Positions 55,771 through 64,000 of a stretch of DNA of 64,000 bases are shown piece by piece (the stretch's first letter is position 1; the number at the start of each line of letters is the position of its first letter). This stretch comes from Saccharina japonica. Taxonomy: Eukaryota > Sar > Phaeophyceae > Laminariales > Laminariaceae. The translations under genes and the position numbers were made by a program. The notes under the pieces are model-generated. The model had not been told where the DNA came from. It did not search any database and saw only the letters and a list, made by a program, of their open reading frames with translations. The DNA is taken from the NCBI GenBank assembly GCA_008828725.1, contig MEHQ01002823.1, positions 140,803 to 204,802 of the forward strand, in the 5' to 3' direction.

Positions 55771-56120
55771 CCGGTCGCCCCGGTGGGCTAGCAGGTAACC
55801 ACGAAGCCTGTTAGCGTCGAGACCGCGAGTTTGAGCCCCGCCGAGTGCATGCTCGTAGGGACTTTTTCTTGCAAAAGGTATCTTGAATAGCGGCAAGCGC
55901 GAGAGCGTGAGTTGGCAAAATTCGACGAAAATCGACGAGCGTTGGGAAGGCTGAACCCTCTGCGCGATAAAAAATCAAGGCAAGGACCGTAGTGGGGGAG
56001 GAGGGAGAGGAGCCTACTGTGTGACCCCGGATCTGAGTCACGACTAGCGAGGGAGGAAGACGGAAGTGCGAAGATAATAAATGGGATGGAAAAGAAGAAA
56101 AAGAAAAAGAAAAAACCAAA
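55771..56120 (+). mobile_element. SINE copy S11, full length, subfamily B
   Basis: Head GGTCGCCCCGGTGGGCTAGC, box GCGAGTTTGAGCCCC, linker GCATGCTCGTAGGGACTTTT as in S10, body to CCCCGGATCTGAGTCACGAC, ending in an A/G-rich tail next to an N (56123). Confidence 0.85.
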
Positions 56121-56395
56121 AANTGGTAGTGTGTATCAGGTACTGTATTGGGAGGAATTAGTATAACTACGGCGGTGTACTCGTATGAAGAATTGTGTGG
56201 CGCCTCTCTTCGTATGCGAACTGGGGTGAAACTGGTATTTGTGGTGTTTTGTCTAGGAGTTAGAGTGGTACAGCGGTATACATGTGAGTCAGTATTTCGT
56301 TTGGGGGAAGGACGACGTAAGGTACCCCCGCACGTGCCTGCGGCCATGCACGACATATGAATGCACCCTGCCGCGAGGTTCGAGGTAATTAAGTT

Positions 56396-58237
56396 GGATA
56401 AAGGGAGGTTCAGGTACAGTGTTGTGGATACTATCAATATGAGCATAGCGGGGTATACGGAGGCGCGGGGTGCGTAAACCAGCAGTATCGACATCAGTTT
56501 AAGAATCTCTTATTTCTAGCCGACAGAGCTGGAGATTCTTATGTAAAGGCAGGGTGTTTTTTCCACACATTTTCACTAATCATTATAGGGCCACTGTCTT
56601 GTTTCGTCTAAAATGCTCGGATGCCTGCGGCATGGACACACTTACTTAACCGTGCCAAAGGATTTCTTAAGTGCTGTCGCGTACTGTATACGAAGTATCA
56701 CGGTAAGAGCACGTATTATATGTATAAACTACAACAGGCAACAGACAACAGAGAGCAGAGCGGGAGATACCGGTACCGAGATGCGAGTGAAGCGATTAAA
56801 TAAAATGATTATAAATACGCCAGCTGTGAGTTCAAGGGATTGAAATCGTGTGGACTGTTTGTTCGACGAGCCTTGTCACTCGTCTTTCGTCTCACAGACG
56901 TCAGACGTATGTATGATCTAGAATCTAGATATTATACCAGTACTCGTATCACACAGATGAACAGAAGTGCACAGACGGCAGACAGCACGTCGAAAAGTAT
57001 TTGCAGGTTGTTGTCACGACATTTTGGTGCTCGTATTAATAGTTGACTTTCACAACAGCAAAGGAGCACACGAGAACCGCAGCAGCAAGCAGCAGCCACA
57101 GCAGTCATTATGTAGCTCGAGACATTACATACCTGGTATTGTACAAATGCCATGTCTGATTTAAAAAGAGAAGCTTAGGCAAAGCAGCGCAGCAGCAGCA
57201 GTAAGAAGTNAAAAAAAAAAAAAAAAAAAAAAAAACTGACACTGGGTGTACTGCTGTAGTTGGGTAGAAAAAACGGGTTTAATGTGAAAACAAGACACAC
57301 TGCAGTCCAAACGATCCGCATGGGGGGGGGGGCGCGTCACGAAGTAGCATAATTTACATTACTTCGTATTAATAATATTTACCCTGGGAGTATATTATTT
57401 TACTCGAATCACACGTATGTATAAAAAATTATATATATCGTAGGGGGGAGGAGAGGTTCAGGTACATTATTGGATAAAGGGAGGTTCAGGTACATTGTTG
57501 GACAAATATGAGCATACGGGGTATACGAGGTACAGCAGTATGCGACACCAGTTAAGAATCTCTTATTTCTAGCCAGGCTGGAATTCTTATGTAAGGCAGG
57601 GTGTTTTTCACACTATTTTCACTACAAAAGAGGCCACGTTCTTAGTTTCGTCTAAAATTCGAGCCTGGAATTCTTAACTGCCAAATTCTTAAGTGCTGTC
57701 GCGTACTGTATACGAAGTATCACGGTAAGAGCACGTATTATATGTATAAACTACAACAGGCAACAGACAACAGAGAGCAGAGCGGGAGATACCGGTACCG
57801 AGAGCGAGTGAAGCGATTAAATAAAATGATTATAAATACGCCAGCTGTGAGTTCAAGGGATTGAAATCGTGTGGACTGTTTGTTCGACGAGCCTTGTCAC
57901 TCGTCTCTCGTCTCACAGACGTCAGACGTATGTATGATCTAGAATCTAGATATTATACCAGTACTCGTATCACACAGATGAACAGAAGTGCACAGACGGC
58001 AGACAGCACGTCGAAAAGTATTTGCAGGTTGTTGTCACGACATTTTGGTGCTCGTATTAATAGTTGACTTTCACAACAGCAAGATCACAGGAGCACACGA
58101 GAACCGCAGCAGCAAGCAGCAGCCACAGCAGTCATTATGTAGCTCGAGACATTACATATCTGGTATTGTACAAATGCCATGTCTGATTTAAAAAGAGAAG
58201 CTTAGGCAAAGCAGCGCAGCAGCAGCAGTAAGAAGTA
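56396..58237. repeat. Direct duplication of about 0.8-1 kb
   Basis: 56396-57209 and 57472-58237 share GGATAAAGGGAGGTTCAGGT, TGTATACGAAGTATCACGGT and all sequence to AGCAGCAGCAGTAAGAAGT. From about 56670 onward the copies are almost identical at an offset of 1,021 bp (one substitution near 56884 and a 6-bp indel near 57061); before that they are more diverged. An N and an A26 run separate them. Confidence 0.9.
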
Positions 58238-58890
58238 GGAACACTCGGATCAGCAGCGTCAAAAACTTCACGTCAAAATTATGTTTGCAAAATTATCATT
58301 CATGTCGAGTTCATGTCATTATGATATTATGATGGATGGGGAACATGAATGATGGCAGGGAAAAGAGCAGAGAGTTCTCGGAGCTGCCAAAATGAAGTAC
58401 GTTGCTTTTTACTTGAAAACATTAAAACCCCGCCCAGAAAAAAAGAGGTCTTCATACACAAGACACAAGTAACAAGTACCAGTATATAACAAGTACCTCT
58501 GGTCCTCTGGTACAGCAGTAGACTATATATATATGCAAGTATGTGTGATACACATCTACTGCTGTAGGTGCGCATACCGTGTGCTGTTCCAGGTAAGACT
58601 TGTAGGTTCCGTTGTGGGAGGGTCACACATGCAGGGTTAGTTCCGAACCCAGGTTTTCCTGGCCTAGCAGTGCTCTGCGCTTGAGCTAAAACCGTACGCC
58701 TTGGTCTGCGATCAGGTTCGCAACCCTCCAACGACCCCCTTCTCCAAGAACAAACTTTTTATCGGTATCATACATAGACCGAAAAGCGGGGGGGGAAATC
58801 GTTCGTCTGCTGCACCTCACATTTTCTTGATTTTAAGAGTATGTACCGGTATACACGAGTACTGCTGCTGTTTGCTTTCGAGCTTCATAC
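58238..58890. other. Spacer, no gene firmly seen
   Basis: The complement of 58610-58700 has a weak tRNA-like pattern (TAGCTCAAGCGCAGAGC and GGGTTCGGAACTAACCC), but the T loop is not canonical. Confidence 0.3.
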
Positions 58891-59059
58891 CTTGGCGCCT
58901 ATCTTTCCCACAAGCCGTGGCTGCATCGTCGACCACGCAACGCCGAAGTGCTCGGCGACGTCTCGCTTGGATCTCGCGATGTACGCAACCTCCGAGTCGT
59001 GTAGTTGAGCATCCGTATCATCGCGCCGACCCGACTCCGTCGGTTCTGCTGACAGGCCC
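58891..59059 (-). CDS. Isolated exon with helix-turn-helix-like segment
   Basis: Bounded by a GTCCGTCCCAG acceptor (59060) and an AAG|GTATGA donor (58890), reading about 55 residues. It opens with LSAEPTESGRRDDTD and ends SKRDVAEHFGVAWSTMQPRL followed by VGKIGAK. The R-D-V-A-x-x-F-G-V-x-x-S-T-x-x-x-R-L spacing fits a helix-turn-helix DNA-binding unit, as in transposases and some regulators; that is inference. I could not find its partner exons. It lies 3' of the unknown three-exon gene on the same strand, whose stop codon precedes it, so it is probably a separate gene. Confidence 0.35.
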
Positions 59060-59638
59060 CTGGGACGGACACACAAGAGAAAGGGGAAGGCAGAGATCGC
59101 CAGGGGTGAAAAATAAAAAAACACAAGAAAAAAAACACAAAAAAATATGTACACGATTGGAGCTGATTGGAGCGCGTTTTTTTTTTTCGAACGCCACACT
59201 CCTCGTTTAGAGAGAGCCCAGACAGCGGGGTATACTAAAACCAAGTAAAAATAAAGTTGCAAGAAAATGTCTGATTTTCTCGATTTGTACGAGTACAGAA
59301 ATCCCAACGCTCCGATTTGCTGGTTCAATTTGGCCTTTTTAGCCTTTTTAGGAGCGTGGCGTCCGGGATTCCGACCCGCGTGCTCCCCCTCTGGTCCACC
59401 GCAAACGAACTAAAGTGCGCGGTATATACCGGCCATAGCAGTGGGTACCGCCCTATACAACAAACAAGTGTAAACAAAACAACACGTACTCGTTCGTACC
59501 TATCATCTCATCGTACGGTATACCGGTACCAGGTACCTGAAATCGATCGATGAAAGTTGAAGCCAAGCGTTCGAGCGGAACGAAAACACACGGAAACAGG
59601 GCGGGCGCGCGGGGGGGGACCAATCCCTAGCTCTCCCT

Positions 59639-60448
59639 CTACGGCCGGGGAGCGCACCGAGAGCTATGATATCTTGCGAGCACCAGCAGTGTCGCTGTCG
59701 CGCCTTCTCCGGCGAGCAGGTCGAGTGCCACACCGAGCGGAACGGGCCGGCCGTTCGACTTTTCGCGGCCACTCTTGGTCTTGGCAAGTGCGTAAGTGCG
59801 AACCTCCAACTCACGACATACCGACTAGATACGATTTTTTCATAGCGGCAAACATCACTCCTCTCTCTCTCTAACACGAATAGTTGTGCACCGCTGGGCT
59901 GCGCGATTACTGAGCCGATGTAGGCGTCCGCGGCGTGGATGCAATCGATCGTGGGCGCACTGGGTGGCGTGGGAGGTTTTGGCTCGGGCGGTCTGTGAAA
60001 GGAAAGTGAATAGATAGAAAGGTATCACAGATATGATGGCTCGATGATGAACTAAAAACAGCACAAATAGAGCGCTCTCTCGTACCAGTGTACAGGAGCA
60101 GTGAGCGATATGTACCCACAACAGTTTGGGTTGTGTTTTTTTTGTGTGTGTATACCTGACCCCGTCGCTGATGCTGCCCGACTTTCCAGCAAAGCTCCGG
60201 CGCCTCCCATGAAACACCACCTCGTAGCCCAGCGTCATGGCCTCGCAGAGCGATACTGCCTCCTCCATGATTCTTCGGGCATCGCCCTTGCCGTAGTTGA
60301 CTCGCTTCTTGCCCTGCTCCGGCACCACCCTCGCGAATGCAAACCTCTTTCGAGTCGCATTGTTGGTGCCGTGCGGCGTCCCTCCGCCTCCACCTCCTGC
60401 ACCCCCCACCACCGCGACGGACGAGGGTTCATCGCCTTGTGTATCCAT
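59639..60448 (-). CDS. Three-exon gene, product unknown, 190 aa
   Basis: I do not recognise this protein. Model: exon 1 60448-60156 (donor CAG|GTATAC), exon 2 59992-59878 (acceptor CCTTTCACAG, donor TTC|GTGTTAG), exon 3 59803-59639 (acceptor GTTGGAG, stop TAG). Phases match and the total is 190 residues. An N-terminal Gly run is followed by RKRFAFARVVPEQGKKRVNY and an acidic-basic helix with the RRIMEEAVSLCEAM block. Exon 2 starts Pro-rich and then reads TIDCIHAADAYIGSVIAQPS. Exon 3 is a likely folded, Ala/Leu-rich segment. The frame is open upstream to a CTTCGCTTCACAG acceptor at about 60556, so a longer N-terminus from an upstream exon is possible. The second intron, 74 bp with a weak acceptor, is the least certain part. 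Confidence 0.45.
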
Positions 60449-60805
60449 CAGAACCTGCCTGTGGTTGAACGCTGCAATTTGGCCCCACTGCCGGCTGCGC
60501 AATCCGCACAAAGAAGGGGAGTCTTTGGGACGACCAAGCGACCACTTCGGGCTGTGAAGCGAAGAAACTGACGCGATGCTGACGATTCAGTCGCTCAGCT
60601 ATTCGGTCCGCCGCAGGCTATTCAATCCGATATGAGTGCATGTGATTGGACGGCAAACGAAACGAGGGCATCGAATGGTTCGGTCGCTCGCTTGATTTTG
60701 GAAAGGGAACTTCAAACCTATTTCAAACCGCACTTATTATATATCTTCGGACCCGTTGTGTACTTATTTCAAGATACTTTGCTGTTGTACCACACCAGGA
60801 ATGGA

Positions 60806-60900
60806 AAAATAATAAAAAGTAAACATACTTGAAGCAAATCAACAATCACGAGCAACCAAACAAAAGCATGACAAAATAAAAGAAAGAAAGTGTCGTGCTC
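60806..60900 (+). mobile_element. X element copy 7, fragment
   Basis: AAAAATAATAAAAAGTAAAC through GAAGCAAATCAACAATCACG to AAAGAAAGTGTCGTGCT. Only the tail part of the family. Confidence 0.6.
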
Positions 60901-60904
60901 AGTG

Positions 60905-61060
60905 TTGTGAACCGAAAATGAAAATGGACTCGGTCGGTTTTTCGGTTTCTCGCCGAAAAGTCGGTCGGTTTCGGTCGTTTTTTTTTTAAACCGAAAAAAA
61001 CCGAAACCGAAACCGAATTTTTTTCGGTCGGTTTTTCGGTCGGTTTCCCGACTAAACTAG
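60905..61060. repeat. CGGTCGGTTTTTCGG minisatellite with internal symmetry
   Basis: Words CGGTCGGTTTTTCGG and complements ACCGAAACCGAAAC alternate around a T9 tract, making a potential long hairpin. It starts exactly where X copy 7 stops. Confidence 0.8.
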
Positions 61061-61319
61061 CCAATTGGTCTACATTTCGAAGGGTTCGGTGCGCATGTGT
61101 TGGCACAATGTGACGGTATGGTGTCAAGTGGCCCCTCCTGCAGTACCTGCGTCTGCTGCGCCACACAAACGGTACAGGACTACATGCATATTTATAATCT
61201 GCAGCCGACAATAGCTACAGGTAGAGCAGTTGCTACAATAAAAAAAAATAGTAGGATAACGAGGGCACGATGGCACTGCTGATGTGCAGTCTAGATACCA
61301 TGTATGATGTAATGAAAAA

Positions 61320-61607
61320 TTATAGATACAACTTGCAGCGTACAGCTAACACCGTCAAGAACTTTAGGTTGCTGAAGGAGGGGGCTGGCGGAGCCAGTCC
61401 GTGTTTCTTGTAAAGAACACAGTTCGACTGTCTGCAGGTCACGAAGCCTGCCGCCTCCTTTGACGCTGCAACTCGACCACCGAGAGGCTTGCTCACAACC
61501 TTCACGGTATCATCGTCCGAGCTCTCCACTTCCACCTCCCCTTTGCCTGCACCCGCCTCTGCCTCCGGCACAAGGTCAGAGTCAGCACTGCCGCCTGAAC
61601 CGGACAT
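61320..61607 (-). CDS. Short acidic open frame, possible first exon
   Basis: From ATG 61607 the frame reads MSGSGGSADSDLVPEAEAGA and then an ESSDDDT acidic patch, a basic VSKPLGGRVAASKEAAG segment and more neutral sequence to TAA at 61320, 95 residues in all. The GC-rich first half looks coding; the second half (after about 61445) does not, so the exon may end at a TTC|GTGACC donor there. No recognised domain. Acidic/Ser patches of this kind are common in nuclear proteins. Confidence 0.3.
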   Translation of the reverse strand: MSGSGGSADSDLVPEAEAGAGKGEVEVESSDDDTVKVVSKPLGGRVAASKEAAGFVTCRQSNCVLYKKHGLAPPAPSFSNLKFLTVLAVRCKLYL

Positions 61608-62310
61608 GGCTATCCTTCGCAATCTCGCGACGCACTGCTGTACCCTGTACCGCTGTACCCCGTGCCCTGTGCGACTGCTGTTGCTGCTGCTGCGGGCTGT
61701 GTGCTCTGTGCTGGGTGCTGTGTGCGTATCAGATGTCCATACTGTGAAGGAAACGTGGTGTACCGTGGTTTCTTATCCCTGAATCGAGATGCCTACCAGG
61801 TTCTTTCCTTGTGTCTCACAAGTGTGCTCAGATAATTCAGGATATTTTATTGATGTCTTTTATTAATTCCACAGTGTGCTGGTTGAGCTTGGGGAAGATG
61901 CGGACTGAGCAGGTAGGAGGGGGGGTGCACCGCGCTCCTCCTGTCCTCCCAACTGCTCTGATGTGACTCTTCCTAGGTACTCTTCCTAAATCCACGTAGC
62001 TGGCTCTAGCCGTGCCGTGCCTCTGCTGCGAGCCAACGGACAGTACAAGTCTTGCTACATACCGATTCCAACACGTTCCATACTTTTCGATCTATTACTC
62101 TTGAGATACCACATCACCGATTTCCAACTTACTTTTCTTGTAGATCTCCCCGACTGCTGCAGATTGATTGGTCTACTGCTGTACTGGTCTTCTCTACCGA
62201 TTCTCGCATCCTCTCACCTATTCGGTGAAACCGTTCTGGAATACCTCCTCACTCTGTGCTCCTATAATATCTCTCAACGTACCGCATCACGCATACTTTC
62301 AGTAGTGTGA
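61608..62310. other. Intergenic, no gene seen
   Basis: CTGCTGTTGCTGCTGCTGCG patch at 61674 and a G8 run at 61919. It may include LTR or 3' flank of the retrotransposon to the right, which I could not delimit. Confidence 0.3.
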
Positions 62311-62484
62311 CAAACACTGTTAGTGGATCTTCCTAAGGTAGCTAATCTAGGCACTCTGATTGGCCAAGCAAGCACTGACCACTGGCATAGGGTTCGGGTT
62401 GGTTAGGGTTAGGGTTCGATCTGAGGGTCACACTACTACTACCAAGACAAAACCCCCATTTTAAAGATCCACTATCACCCTTTG
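62311..62484. repeat. Small inverted-repeat segment with telomere-like core
   Basis: CAAACACTGTTAGTGGATCTT (62311) is mirrored by AAGATCCACTATCACCCTTTG (62464-62484). Between them lies TTAGGGTTAGGG (62403-62414) in a GGGTTCGGGTTGG context. Confidence 0.6.
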
Positions 62485-62795
62485 TCTACCCCTCTTATTT
62501 TTTCCCCAAAGACCCTCCAATTTGCACATCCGCGGTTGTCCTCAGAGAAGCGAACTATTAGTTCACATTGAAAACCTCTCGATTTTCCATACTAAACTCA
62601 ATGAAAACGGAATTACTATTATACTAAAAGCTAGACAAAACCCAGTATCACCACATTTGCCCCTCCAAGTTCATTTTCACTCTCAGATGAGTGCATAATG
62701 AAATAACCACTGTTACGTGATACTGCCGCTGTGACAACTAGGACAAAGTTAACTAGCCAATAATAGGGACTACTCCAATTTATTTGTTTCGATAA

Positions 62796-62900
62796 CCACA
62801 GGTGCTTGGCAATGCTTGCTTCACCTACCAGTACAAAGTACGACCATATTCGCTTATTGTGGTCCTAGGTCAACAGGTGCTTGGCATTGCTTGCTTCACC
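62796..62900. repeat. 74-bp tandem duplication
   Basis: CAGGTGCTTGGCAATGCTTG followed by CTTCACC at about 62801 recurs at 62875 with one difference. It is downstream of the retrotransposon coding end, perhaps in its LTR. Confidence 0.7.
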
Positions 62901-63047
62901 GACAAATACTCGGAAGTATTGTCATATTCCCTTGTTGTTGACTTAAATAAAACGTACTGTGACTCCTATTCTTAATCCCCCACACCAATCCCGTACTTAA
63001 TACGCGTGCAAAAACTTCTTGCTACTCTTAGAGGTTATGTGTGCGTG

Positions 63048-64000
63048 CTAACACCAAGTTCCAACTTCCTCGCTAACAGTTGTCAGCTTCTCCTCGGAAA
63101 GATGCACGTTGTAGCGCTTCCCGAGGTCCAGCAAATTGATGGTGTGAGGCAGTCCTTGCTCTCGCCAGTCTTCCTCACCATACAACTCTGCCAGTTGCCA
63201 ACCTGCGCGGGAAGTTTTGAAATATATGTACGATCCGATAATGTCACGATCATATATTCCTGGTCTCCCTCGAGTATCACAACAGACTTTGTACCCGGTA
63301 GCAACAAATCTCTCGCCTCTCGCTCACGCAAGTGTACGTTTAGCAAGCTGTACCCTAAACCTTCTGTACTTCGCATTCTCACCACCCACCTGAATCGGGT
63401 CTCCTGCCCAATATCTAGACACCAAACTACCGTAGTGTTCTAAATCTGGCTCGTGCTTCCAGGTCTTAACTGATACTTCGTCCCAACTAGTATAATATTG
63501 GACTGCATTCTTGCCTCCTAGTCCTCTCGAAATTCTGTGTTTCGTTATATAGATAGGCCTAATTCTGTAATCGTCCAACTCAATACATACGTCTTCTGCT
63601 GTCAGATGAAAAGGGGGTGAACGTTCTGAATACTTGTTCAACACGTAGCTACTCATAGCCCAAGGTAGGAATTTCGGTCCTTCGGCTCCTTCGTGAGGGG
63701 TATGACACTTCTTACAACGGTACATGGATACTCGTGCATTTATCTCTCTACCAGGCTCATCCTTACGAACCTCTACTAATAACAAGTTAGGGCCAACCTT
63801 TTTCCCATCACTTGCTGTACCCGGGCCCACAAACAAGATTTTGTATGGTCCCGTCCAACACTGCGCTAGCTTAGCGGTTAATGCAAACTTTTTACTTCTA
63901 GAATCAGCTTCGCTAGTTTTAAGGACATGCTGACCTCCTCCGGAAATAGTGCTTTTATTGTCATAAATCCACACCCAACCTCCTACTTCGAATTTCGGGC
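63048..64000 (-). pseudogene. Ty3/Gypsy-type chromodomain retrotransposon, 3' end of pol, broken
   Basis: The frame is open from the window edge (64000) to TGA at 63326-63324. It begins with a VGGWVWIYD segment, then AKLAQCWTGPYKILFVGPG, the C-terminal integrase signature (K-L-x-x-x-W-x-G-P-[YF]-K-I-L). After a CKKCHTPHEG linker comes RPIYITKHRISR, then QYYTSWDEVSVKTWKHEPDL, a chromodomain-like three-strand/helix pattern (Y-x-x-x-W-x-x-x-x-x-x-T-W-x-x-x-x-x-L). Beyond the TGA the same frame continues 91 codons to TAG at 63050-63048, including DIIGSYIYFKTSRAGWQLAE, a C-terminal extension I associate with similar elements. The single in-frame stop therefore looks like decay, or else the true end with an untranslated relic. 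Upstream integrase core, RNase H and RT lie outside the window. No LTR could be delimited. Confidence 0.75.

Noticed and set aside
58610-58700. tRNA-like sequence on the minus strand
   Set aside because: The D arm looks acceptable, but the T loop is not TTCRANN and the acceptor stem does not pair.

Overview
This window looks like nuclear DNA of a stramenopile, most probably a brown alga. The basis is inference: GC-rich exons are split by introns of 40 to 1,000 bp with GT..AG borders, long CAG/CTG and homopolymer tracts are common, there are interstitial TTAGGG repeats, and a large AT-richer, repeat-filled intergenic space lies between the genes. Single N characters at 39419, 56123 and 57210 show a draft assembly. 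No bacterial operon, rRNA, true tRNA or CRISPR array is visible.

Left part (1-18.8 kb, gene-bearing). A minus-strand multi-exon gene of unknown function (about 1-2356) is divergent from a plus-strand five-exon gene (2901-8770). I reconstructed the latter as a ZUFSP/Mug105-type peptidase C78 (deubiquitinase family). It carries three N-terminal RanBP2/NZF-like zinc fingers, and a long insertion inside the catalytic domain holds a basic NLS-like cluster, a PIP-box-like motif and a SIM-like motif. All splice phases agree and the model gives 950 residues. This is the best-supported gene and the most interesting protein here. A short tentative membrane-protein gene (15226-15824, minus) and a large Gln-rich open frame (16626-18743, minus) follow.

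Middle (19-58 kb, repeat archipelago). Almost no convincing host gene is present. The space is built from several repeat families that I define here by comparing copies within the window. (S) is a tRNA-derived SINE with A and B boxes, in about eleven copies and two subfamilies. (Z) is a retroposon-like element whose copies share one end, finishing in GTACAC plus a C-run, and are truncated at the other end; one 563-bp copy with a 9-bp target duplication sits inside another repeat whose empty version is also in the window. (X/W) elements share a terminal module around TTTAATGTGAAGA. Several terminal-inverted-repeat elements are present, including a striking 2,377-bp AT-rich element (35065-37441) with perfect 16-bp inverted ends, a 6-bp target duplication and an interior of degenerate AATTG-rich tandem units. 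Decayed DNA-transposase pieces (pogo/CENP-B-like and Harbinger-like) are also found. A direct duplication of about 1 kb lies at 56.4-58.2 kb.

Right part (58.9-64 kb). A helix-turn-helix-like exon, a three-exon gene of unknown function (59639-60448, minus) and an acidic short open frame precede the 3' end of a Ty3/Gypsy-type chromodomain retrotransposon, which runs off the right edge and is broken by one in-frame stop codon.

All exon boundaries were placed by eye from reading frame, splice consensus and phase. No database search was possible, so family names rest on remembered motifs and are labelled as such.
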